From Symsagittifera roscoffensis (Eukaryota; Xenacoelomorpha; Acoela; Convolutidae): DNA of 64,000 nt. The position numbers and the translations under genes were made by a program. Under the pieces are notes generated by a model that worked only from the letters and a program-made list of their open reading frames with translations, was not told where the DNA came from and did no database searches. Positions 50,401 through 53,827 of the stretch are shown here, one piece after another. Where the stretch lies: assembly GCF_963678635.1 (NCBI RefSeq), contig NC_087066.1, positions 25,747,736 to 25,811,735 on the forward strand, in the 5' to 3' direction. Position 1 is the stretch's first letter. Every line of letters begins with the position of its first letter.

Positions 50401-52445
50401 TGACCAAAAAATCGCGTTTTTCCGGCGCACGCTCCCCCCTCAAAACCAGTATATATTGGCGCCAATTACACTTTTACAAAATTTTTAGGGTCGATCACCA
50501 TTAATGGATATTGGAAAATAGTACAAAGGGGGGACCCTTTGGGTCGGCAGGGGTTCGAATCCCTGAGGGGGGAGGGGGGAGGGAGGGAGGGTGTCCGCTC
50601 TCTTTGCCCCCCGTAAATTCGCCCCTGCTACAGTTGCCAGAAGCGTTTCATATCAAATCCCACGCCCTATCAGCGTGACCGTACAAATTGCTGAGAATTT
50701 ATAATTGAAAAATTAAAAAACAGAAGTAGATATTGGAAAAATTTTGCTATCAAGTTTTGTAGTACTTGATTGAGATACGTTAATTTTTGGTTGCAGTAGT
50801 TCAATTAGTGTATACCTTTTTTTAACTTGTGCGTCCTAAAATTATCGTAGAGACGTCAATAAAAACTGAATATGGATCATTCTAGAAAAAGATTAGCTTA
50901 TTTTGAGAAATTTTAACTCTGATTTACAAATTGCGATAGTTTTAAGTACAACAAGACTGCTCGTATCAGGGCAAAGCCCTGAATGTTCCGACTGCCTTTG
51001 AACGTTTAAGGAGCAGTAATAATCTATAAAAGTAAAATGTAATAAAATAAAATGAAAAATTTTTTTTCTAAAATTTGAAACTTTTTTTACAACAATCATC
51101 TCCCCACACGCCATATAAAGTACAAAATGATAGATTTCGCTCCTTGTAACAAATCAATTATGGCAAACAAGCTTCTTTCAACCAATTTGGAAAAATTTCT
51201 AAGACGGATTAAATCTCCGCTTACGCGTTAATAGCGCGAAATATATCGCGCGTTAATTGTCCCAAATTGGCCAAATTGGCCAAATTGGCAATTTTTAAAC
51301 TCCATAACTTTACGAAAAATGATCACAGGTGAAATATCTTTTCAAATTTAAGCTCAGGACAACAATACCTTTTGAATGATATAAAAAAATTCCGTCAAAA
51401 ATGGCTAGTTAAAAAGTCGAAATTTGTCTGAAGAAAAAAAAACCCACCCCGACCGAAAGTCGGAACAATAATAACTATTGAACCTTCTTGAAAATAAAAG
51501 AGCGTAACTATTATGCAACACACTTTGTAAAATTTTCTAGAAGCAAAAATTTATTTTCCAATTAATTTTTTTTGGAATGTTCTTCTTAATTGCCTACATT
51601 ACGTCGTCAAAAAAAGCTATAACTTTGAAATTTTTTTGGATAATTTGATATTTGGATCTTTGTTAACAATCCGGATATTTTTTGGTTTTTGATATCAATT
51701 TTCCCAGGAGCCTAAACTCCTAAACTTCAGAATTACTGCTAAATGACTCTTGGAAACATTTCAGAATTATGGTTCGGGAACATTTGTAAGCCTTATTGCG
51801 TCTGGTTTTTGGTTTTAAAGTATTATAGGCACTTTTTACCACTTTCTTTATACAACATAGAATACAACAAAAACACATCACATATGTTTCATATAGAAAC
51901 AGTTTCAACTAAGAAGAACATATTCTTCCACGTGAAGCTATATATTCTAACATTGACTCAAATTAGAAATTTTGATTGCAGTTTAAATGCGGAACCACAC
52001 TCAACATAATGTGTGCTATGTTTTTGGTGGCCTGATTTAGCTTAGTACTTTAGGTTGAAACAAAAAAAAGATTATGACAGAAATATGTGGGAAATCAAAA
52101 TAATAATTCAAGGACGTATATTTTAAGTTTTAATGAAGGAAATGAAGAATAACTTGAAGAATAATATTAATGAAGAAGAACAACTTCTGAAATTTAATTG
52201 TAAGTCACATGCCCAATTTGAGATCAATATTTGACAAACGCATATCGAAACAAAAGTTGAAACATAAAGTAGCACTTCGACCCGGTTTTATCAAAAAGTT
52301 TTTTCTGCTCCAGGGTTTCGACTGTTGTTCGGAGAATTCGATCAGTTTTCACTATGTGGGACCACAGTACATGTATGCCATGGAATACATCCTGTACCAT
52401 CTACAACCACACGTACTACAAGTGCAACAAAACATGCAATCTTGA
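8440..52445 (+). CDS. C1GALT1: Core-1 beta-1,3-galactosyltransferase-like gene, eight exons (330 aa)
   Basis: Exons are 8440-8443, 8595-8708, 15779-15829, 43905-44031, 44285-44549, 46679-46826, 47191-47342 and 52314-52445, joining in frame to 993 nt. The family is the Golgi type II GT31 enzyme that adds galactose to GalNAc-Ser/Thr to make the core-1 O-glycan. Seen: a short cytoplasmic N-terminus, a Leu-rich membrane anchor at about 17-31, a stem to about 70, then the catalytic domain with TWGRRC, YDWFYKGDDNTYVI (148-159), KYDPDKPWFFG, GYNSGGPGYVLS, GEDFRMG and the conserved CCS...SFHYV block (291-301). Human C1GALT1 is about 363 residues, so this is slightly shorter, mainly in the stem. Odd: the metal-binding D-D-D is D-D-N. 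Introns 2 and 3 carry large LTR elements. It could be an orthologue or an invertebrate paralogue. Confidence 0.9.
8595..8708 (+). CDS. C1GALT1: C1GALT1-like exon 2 (membrane anchor)
   Basis: Acceptor TTTTCCAG, donor GTAAGT. Encodes the basic N-terminus and hydrophobic helix LFRTLLLLLFVCAAH, as expected for a type II Golgi enzyme. Ends in phase 1, compatible with exon 3. Confidence 0.75.
8839..9053 (+). repeat. 5' LTR of the Ty3/gypsy element
   Basis: Starts TGATGTGATTTC and ends TTTATCA. Contains a TTGTATAAAG string that may act as the TATA element and the palindromic-looking TCTCCGGCGGAGA. Confidence 0.93.
9053..9780 (+). pseudogene. gag (matrix/capsid) of the Ty3/gypsy element
   Basis: The start codon ATG at 9053 uses the last base of the LTR plus TG of the PBS. 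The frame runs MAQSNNESN..., has one TAG at 9134-9136, then continues open to a TAG at 9620-9622. After about 9600 the homologous reading shifts to another frame (FRGALAEMAKKCD... to LPLQEALYVALFD), again with a stop inside. It contains a capsid-like region with FREFWEYLATAF. Two point stops plus a frameshift make it non-functional. Confidence 0.7.
9054..9063 (+). promoter_or_regulatory. Primer-binding site, tRNA-Ser type
   Basis: TGGCGCAGTC directly abuts the LTR, matching the start of the tRNA-Ser-type PBS known from Drosophila 17.6/297-like elements. Only the first ten bases match well. Confidence 0.6.
9898..10030 (+). pseudogene. gag nucleocapsid zinc-knuckle remnant
   Basis: A Cys/Lys-rich segment reads CAKCGG...CLAKD...SCKFKGHFTRLY. 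It resembles the paired zinc knuckles of Ty3/gypsy Gag, but the second knuckle lacks its first and last Cys (the final one is Tyr). RNA packaging by this copy would be impaired. Confidence 0.55.
10278..10560 (+). pseudogene. Aspartic protease of the Ty3/gypsy element, active site lost
   Basis: VNSASPFSFLKK matches the active-site segment, normally V-D-S-G-S-P-x-S-F. The catalytic Asp is Asn and the following Gly is Ala. A stop at 10489-10491 interrupts the domain; the remainder (VHERNILG-like) is readable in another frame. Confidence 0.6.
10697..11520 (+). pseudogene. Reverse transcriptase of the Ty3/gypsy element
   Basis: Reads through fingers and palm with NLDLKKAYSQLALD, FTGFYGLGDMPNELQR and the catalytic YLDDVL at 11227-11244. 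Stops at 10928-10930 and 11332-11334 and a frameshift near 10990-11020 break it. The thumb/connection segment (EIEWLGFKIS, IELRSFSDLY) follows to about 11520. Confidence 0.85.
11640..12334 (+). pseudogene. RNase H of the Ty3/gypsy element
   Basis: The first half reads IKTDVSHNGLEASLEQLH near 11670. The second half is open from 11804 with GVVWAVEHYKNYLYG, TDHKALLS and the terminal FTIKHLAGKNMGFTDLISR tail typical of gypsy RNase H. A TAA near 11760 and a frame change separate them. Confidence 0.8.
12609..13540 (+). pseudogene. Integrase of the Ty3/gypsy element
   Basis: The N-terminal HHCC zinc domain is seen as HETHPGQMGMKKLAQYIWW and NCAECTK (12780-12890). The core follows in broken frames: FAGPSDSHWG (near 12990, the usual catalytic Asp before FAGP is not preserved), RLDHASCFTSQN (near 13150) and GDHLSNGLVEKLVHTVK (near 13240). 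Several stops are present. Confidence 0.7.
13946..14860 (+). pseudogene. Integrase C-terminal tail ORF
   Basis: A 244-codon open frame with a Ser/Thr/Asn-rich middle, then RRSIRNVGPPKFYGKRY, which resembles the basic RxSxRxxxPPxxYG end of many gypsy integrase polyproteins. One TAG at 14678-14680 is followed by 59 more in-frame acidic codons to a TAA near 14860. It is the least decayed frame of the element. Confidence 0.5.
15326..15335 (+). promoter_or_regulatory. Polypurine tract of the Ty3/gypsy element
   Basis: CTTGGAGGAA abuts the 3' LTR. A stronger 16-purine run sits at 15261-15276, about 60 bp upstream, and may be an auxiliary tract. Confidence 0.45.
15336..15550 (+). repeat. 3' LTR of the Ty3/gypsy element
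   Basis: 215 bp, same termini as the 5' LTR, followed by the target duplication TCAGT at 15551-15555. Confidence 0.93.
15779..15829 (+). CDS. C1GALT1: C1GALT1-like exon 3 (stem)
   Basis: 51 nt between TTTCAG and GTAAAT. Encodes GFSSGDDVLSKKGPKS; phases 1/1 fit both neighbours. A short hydrophilic stem exon, supported mainly by splice sites and frame. Confidence 0.65.
15830..17670. other. Start of C1GALT1-like intron 3
   Basis: No exon seen. A small (AAAATTC)x4 microsatellite lies at 16521-16549. Confidence 0.5.
17672..18450 (-). pseudogene. Non-LTR retrotransposon (LINE) RT fragment
   Basis: On the minus strand the order is: VTQG-stop-VFEPLIIILIIND (about 18210-18150, matching the QGSVLGPLLF..YIND block of LINE RTs), then NTYLYADDTAV (about 18125-18090, the catalytic YADD), then a 109-codon open frame 18001-17672 ending with LQYGDLVYDTASNTSLKKLE, the conserved region after the palm. 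Stops and shifts make it a dead fragment. The clade cannot be set by eye; CR1/jockey-like is plausible. Confidence 0.7.
18767..19380. repeat. Three-copy tandem repeat with a deleted middle copy
   Basis: Copies are about 18767-19023, 19024-19141 and 19142-19380. Each begins AACATAAATGTTTGGTTAAT and contains TTTGACATCCTAGAAA. The middle copy lacks the second half (the GACAACAGTTGTTTTTTG... part) present in copies 1 and 3. Confidence 0.8.
19381..20238. other. Noncoding intron 3 DNA
   Basis: AT-rich, no exon or repeat assigned. The left target duplication TTTG of the giant element ends at 20242. Confidence 0.4.
20243..20632 (-). repeat. 3' LTR of the giant element
   Basis: On the plus strand begins TGAGTTTA and ends GGTTCCA. 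Shares GATATCAG, GAGAACGACTGTCTTCTA and AAACTGGTTCCA blocks with the other LTR. No strong polypurine tract is visible beside it; the adjacent coding-strand bases are GCCCCGGTTGGG. Confidence 0.85.
20633..23521 (-). other. 3' region of the giant element
   Basis: Coding-strand A-rich sequence with only short frames (for example 20661-20885, Ser/Thr/Pro-rich). Probably a long 3' untranslated region or the eroded end of ORF3. No host exon is seen. Confidence 0.4.
23522..27126 (-). pseudogene. Third ORF of the giant element, possibly envelope-like
   Basis: Read on the minus strand after integrase. Fragments are 27126-26704 (Pro/Ser-rich start MPKPKFDNYNRQ), 25064-24762 (LCELERTQILQFLAVSVFKI, then GYLLSGNRSN), a Cys-containing stretch near 24750-24650 (DTAVPCGSEKSHNVVQLNP), HRIRKHQFEEFLTKMDTIQR near 24500, and a Pro/Ser-rich end 23974-23522. 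Total about 3.6 kb with stops and shifts. Position after integrase and the Cys-containing ectodomain-like text suggest an envelope-type protein, as in errantivirus-like elements, but I see no clear furin site or fusion peptide. Function unproven. Confidence 0.5.
27127..28980 (-). other. Region between integrase and third ORF of the giant element
   Basis: Continues the A-rich coding-strand composition. No domain recognised; probably eroded integrase C-terminus or the start of ORF3. Confidence 0.35.
28990..29830 (-). pseudogene. Integrase of the giant element
   Basis: Minus-strand fragments in order: YIMVTVDSLTHY near 29600 (first catalytic Asp), WIASNGLPEILVTDNGTEYL near 29500 (second Asp), then PWTIGLVEGINHKN near 29390 (catalytic Glu) and an N-terminal GLYFNHRNSFDTKG stretch near 29680. 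Stops and frameshifts interrupt it. The motif spacing matches a DDE retroviral-type integrase. Confidence 0.75.
30504..31237 (-). pseudogene. RT C-terminal half and RNase H of the giant element
   Basis: After the YMDD at 31247-31236 the RT thumb region follows in broken frames. Then comes a 134-codon open frame, 30908-30504, that is RNase H: EQISNTIPDSNQTFYAICEA, SGNSRHFRREELRLSSLVRE and FFTDHKPIIFIFTQ. The first catalytic Asp (usually DAS) is Glu (EAS). Confidence 0.85.
31238..31720 (-). pseudogene. RT N-terminal half, copy 1
   Basis: Contains ADMNSAHNQIPLDEQSR, TQFVTGSQQ, RLFYGYP, AAFSAIMSKLSLIL and leads into the YMDDVF catalytic motif at 31247-31230. Stops are present. This copy is contiguous with the RT C-half and so belongs to the complete RT. 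Confidence 0.85.
32560..32720 (-). pseudogene. Protease active-site region, copy 1
   Basis: FLTDSNAESNIVIIPKWI on the minus strand fits the aspartic protease active site (consensus D-S/T-G-A) with Gly replaced by Asn. Confidence 0.55.
33169..33480 (-). pseudogene. gag C-terminal Arg/Asn-rich domain, copy 1
   Basis: In the frame read from 33478 downward the text is dominated by Arg, Asn, Ser and Tyr (NYRNRNYSN, RHRNHSNNRSQNYSNNRPNK). It is basic and low-complexity, with in-frame TAA at 33298-33296 and TAG at 33232-33230. It likely replaces or flanks a nucleocapsid RNA-binding region. No zinc knuckle is visible in it. Confidence 0.55.
33840..34450 (-). pseudogene. gag capsid region, copy 1
   Basis: Minus-strand reading gives TDHEYSVEDYLDAV, then LHQNWIHGRTTLIQTTLDGA, a frameshift, IEIKSDCKRFTQ, then the open frame MTKILMMTLTPQLHEIA...CKKC to 33843. 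The W...TL...L.G.A pattern is typical of Ty3/gypsy capsid. Confidence 0.65.
35894..36320 (-). pseudogene. RT N-terminal half, copy 2 (truncated at the palm)
   Basis: Same motifs as copy 1 (SIDYSMVIQWPALFSAIMSK) but ends as NVNIHWT and then continues into KKQTQL of the adjoining gag leader. The YMDD motif is therefore lost from this copy. Confidence 0.8.
37300..37420 (-). pseudogene. Protease active-site region, copy 2
   Basis: Reads FLIDSSAKSN on the minus strand, so the active-site Gly is Ser here and Asn in copy 1. Confidence 0.5.
37679..38140 (-). pseudogene. gag C-terminal Arg/Asn-rich domain, copy 2
   Basis: Parallels 33169-33480, with the same in-frame stops: TAA at 37955-37953 and TAG at 37889-37887. 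Confidence 0.55.
38511..39280 (-). pseudogene. gag capsid region, copy 2
   Basis: Open frames 39276-39055 (PLTVFTGTDHEYSVEDYLNA) and 38726-38511 (LTPQLHEIAKKERASYPSSI) are bridged by WKRFTQDLSKFFDSERNKQL at about 38910-38860 in shifted frames. This copy is more complete at its start than copy 1. Confidence 0.65.
40840..43060 (-). other. 5' leader of the giant element
   Basis: Between the PBS and the duplicated block. It has a 73-codon frame at 41105-40884 (MTSTFLPLSNRKLFEIGNSQ) that may be the original gag N-terminus, and short frames near 42000-42300 without recognisable domains. A long leader of about 2 kb. Confidence 0.4.
43061..43075 (-). promoter_or_regulatory. Primer-binding site of the giant element
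   Basis: On the coding strand TGGTGCGTGTAACAG starts two bases after the LTR. The complement reads ...GCACCA as expected for a tRNA 3' end including CCA. I could not match it to a specific tRNA from memory. Confidence 0.6.
43078..43466 (-). repeat. 5' LTR of the giant element
   Basis: 389 bp, same termini and blocks as 20243-20632, followed by the target duplication TTTG at 43467-43470. Confidence 0.85.
43471..43904. other. End of C1GALT1-like intron 3
   Basis: Carries a GT/GC alternating purine-pyrimidine run at about 43690-43730 and ends in the acceptor CCCTTTTTTCAG. Confidence 0.5.
43905..44031 (+). CDS. C1GALT1: C1GALT1-like exon 4
   Basis: 127 nt. Encodes the start of the catalytic domain (SNRPLIMCFIPTYKESLDSK, AVRATWGRR). 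Phase 1 in, phase 2 out at GTGAGA. Confidence 0.92.
44285..44549 (+). CDS. C1GALT1: C1GALT1-like exon 5 (DxD region)
   Basis: 265 nt ending at GTAAGT. Encodes CDRMIFAADEVNKTFP, DQYDWFYKGDDNTYVIVENL and KYDPDKPWFFGHRFKAFLV. The divalent-metal motif is GDDN where the family has ADDD. Confidence 0.95.
44772..46015. mobile_element. Tc1/mariner-type foldback element, tandem dimer
   Basis: 1244 bp flanked by TA (44770-44771, 46016-46017). Termini are inverted: CTGTGCTGATTTAAATTA on the left and CAGTGCTGATTTAAATTA on the complement of the right. The arms extend for about 300 bp as an almost perfect palindrome. There are two left-arm/spacer/right-arm units: 44772-45312, whose right arm is truncated at its outer end, fused to 45313-46015. 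No transposase, so it is a non-autonomous (MITE-like) element. Confidence 0.8.
46018..46678. other. End of C1GALT1-like intron 5
   Basis: No exon. The stretch 46566-46648 recurs, modified, at 47936-48015 and 49010-49095 inside intron 7. Confidence 0.5.
46679..46826 (+). CDS. C1GALT1: C1GALT1-like exon 6
   Basis: 148 nt after ATGTGCAG. Encodes EGYNSGGPGYVLSRGALRLL and GTYRGEDFRM, the acceptor-binding GGAGYV-like loop and the conserved ED motif. Two N-glycosylation sequons (NST, NQT). Confidence 0.93.
47191..47342 (+). CDS. C1GALT1: C1GALT1-like exon 7
   Basis: 152 nt between TGCCTTAG and GTCAGT. Encodes ECLEKVGVVPSRTLDEKGRE, LFHVFNPDGEL and WYHFFNYYTHKS, matching the RCxE...ETFHPF...WYWNYNYY region of the family. 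Confidence 0.93.
47560..47935 (-). mobile_element. hAT-like non-autonomous element, family B, copy 1
   Basis: Minus-oriented relative to copies at 48277 and 49356. Starts near CAGGGATTCGATCC and ends CTAGATCCGCCCC. Shares GGCGCCAAAA, CGCGATTTTTT and GTCGACCT...AGGTCGAC blocks with the family. Confidence 0.6.
48277..48661 (+). mobile_element. hAT-like non-autonomous element, family B, copy 2
   Basis: 385 bp flanked by the 8-bp direct repeat GAGACAAG (48269-48276 and 48662-48669). Left end CAGGAGTGGATCTAGG; the right end's complement, CACCAGCAGAATTAGG, matches at 10 of 16 positions. An 8-bp duplication and CAG-type ends suggest the hAT superfamily. No transposase. The GGTCGAATCCCT near the right end resembles a tRNA B box. 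Confidence 0.65.
49357..49737 (+). mobile_element. hAT-like non-autonomous element, family B, copy 3
   Basis: The duplicated twin of 48277-48661, again bounded by GAGACAAG on each side, with minor indels. Confidence 0.65.
50200..50640 (+). mobile_element. hAT-like non-autonomous element, family B, copy 4
   Basis: Begins with a long G tract and CGGATTTTCG, has GGTCGACC, GGCGCACGCTCC and GGGTCGGCAGGGGTTCGAAT blocks, and ends ATTCGCCCCTGCT. Its B-box-like GGTTCGAATCC is a perfect match to the tRNA consensus. Confidence 0.6.
50948..51475. repeat. Dispersed family A copy in intron 7
   Basis: Close relative of 7435-7980 in the same orientation: CTGCTCGTATCAGGGC, TGTTCCGACTGCC, CGCCATATAAAGTACAAA, CTTACGCGTTAATAGCGCG and the terminal GTCGGAACAATAATAAC. 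Confidence 0.7.
51476..52313. other. End of C1GALT1-like intron 7
   Basis: No exon or named repeat. Ends in the acceptor TTTTTTCTGCTCCAG. Confidence 0.5.
52314..52445 (+). CDS. C1GALT1: C1GALT1-like exon 8 (C-terminus)
   Basis: Encodes GFDCCSENSISFHYVGPQ and MEYILYHLQPHV, the family-defining CCS...SFHYV and YHLRP-like block, then a short Gln-rich tail to a TGA at 52443-52445. Confidence 0.95.
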   Translation, partial: GFDCCSENSISFHYVGPQYMYAMEYILYHLQPHVLQVQQNMQS

Positions 52446-52599
52446 AGATACTTGAAGACATCTTGAATACTGATTTGAAGCTGTTTTGTTGAAACTGAAA
52501 TCTATTATTGTTGATCTAGTACTGTTATCATCTATATAAAATTTGACTTGAATTATGTTATGCTTGGAAGGTTGGTTCCGAATCATGCAACTAAACTGT

Positions 52600-52605
52600 A
52601 ATAAA
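52600..52605 (+). terminator. Polyadenylation signal of the C1GALT1-like gene
   Basis: AATAAA about 155 nt after the stop codon. It is the first canonical signal downstream and fits a short 3' UTR. Confidence 0.55.
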
Positions 52606-52937
52606 AATTTTAACGCTCAATTGACATTTTTCAATATGGGCTAAGAAAAAAAAAGATGTTGAAAAAATAGTGGTTTTTTGTCTCCTAATTTTCTCTAAAA
52701 CGTAAGGTCAAAAAATCCGATAAACTGAGCTACATTTGGCTACATTAAGCAAGACAAAATTGACTGAAACTTCAGAATAGCTTCTTTTGCGTGCTACTTA
52801 TTTAAAAAAAATCAAAAAATTAAGAAGTGATGATTCTGCATGCACGGCACTAATACATTAAATTTAAAAAGATTTGACTAAAACTTTTTCCCAAATGAGC
52901 CAAGAGAGTGAACATCAAAAACGACGGGTCAAGTTAA

Positions 52938-53155
52938 CATCCCCCCCCCCCCGACAGATAGACCAAAATCTGTCGTAACCTTTTGCAAAATTTGTCTGCG
53001 GCCTAGATAATTCTGTCAAAATAGGGTCTGTACAGTTTTCTGGGACCGCTCGAAAAATCTTTTTGGTCGACCTAAAAAAAGGTCGAAAAATTTTATGAAA
53101 AACTTTTTTGAAAATGCACCCCTCCATCGAGAAAATCGAAGATATGCCCCTGCTA
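52938..53155 (-). mobile_element. hAT-like element, family B, truncated copy
   Basis: Contains the CTCGAAAAATC...GTCGACCTAAAAAAAGGTCG block and CGAGAAAATCGAAGATATGC end, with a C10+ tract at 52941-52952. The right half of the family consensus is missing. Confidence 0.5.
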
Positions 53156-53199
53156 TGACGCAAACGTGAATTTTTGGACATGCTCAATGCACAGAATTT

Positions 53200-53205
53200 A
53201 TTTTA
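53200..53205 (-). terminator. Possible polyadenylation signal of the 221-aa membrane protein gene
   Basis: AATAAA on the minus strand, about 80 nt after the stop at 53285. Confidence 0.4.
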
Positions 53206-53284
53206 TATGATCAGGTGATTCGCAAAAAATAATGAGCAAAAAATAAATAAATTTATACTCTAAAGCTAAAACATCAAAATATTA

Positions 53285-53827
53285 TCAAAGTTGTATTGTC
53301 TCTGTGTCACTGGCAAGAACTTCATCTGCTTCAAAGCCATCATTATCCAACCCTTCACTTTGAGGATCATTCAGAACCCCATGGTTGCTGGTTTCGATTA
53401 ATTCAACGTCCCCAATTTCAACCGGCGCATCTGGATTTTCAAATCGTAATCGACCTGAAGCTCTTCTTTTGTATAGCTTGGGTGCTTTCTTCGAATCTTC
53501 ACCTACTGTCAGCGAATTTGACCTTCCAGCAACGTGATCGGGCAAGTTTTCACGACTTACTACATTGCAGTCTTCATTAGAAAACGTGACTGGACCTTTT
53601 GATTCTGTATGAATATTAATTGAAGATGACGGGTTTGCGTGAAATTCTACTGACAAAGAATCGTCATTCATTTCAGAATGTCTAATTGTAGGAGGATCAT
53701 TTATGGATCCTCCTGCGGCCGTAGTTTGCATGTCTTGATCTCTTTCGTCATAGGAGTGATCCTGAATTGAAGATGTTTGAGTGGGATTTCTGATGCTTTC
53801 TTCAAATGCTTTGTGTTTTCTGGTAAT
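53285..53827 (-). CDS. 221-aa membrane protein, exon 2
   Basis: Begins ITRKHKAFEESIRNP directly after an acceptor with a run of T. Encodes the whole cytoplasmic domain and ends TETIQL-stop; a C-terminal hydrophobic residue could suit a PDZ ligand, which is speculative. Confidence 0.8.
   Translation of the reverse strand: MTRKHKAFEESIRNPTQTSSIQDHSYDERDQDMQTTAAGGSINDPPTIRHSEMNDDSLSVEFHANPSSSINIHTESKGPVTFSNEDCNVVSRENLPDHVAGRSNSLTVGEDSKKAPKLYKRRASGRLRFENPDAPVEIGDVELIETSNHGVLNDPQSEGLDNDGFEADEVLASDTETIQL

Noticed and set aside
50545-50575. tRNA gene or tRNA-derived SINE at the GGTTCGAATCC motif
   Set aside because: Only a T-arm-like piece is present; no acceptor, D or anticodon arm could be folded, and no convincing A box was found. 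Kept only as a feature of family B.
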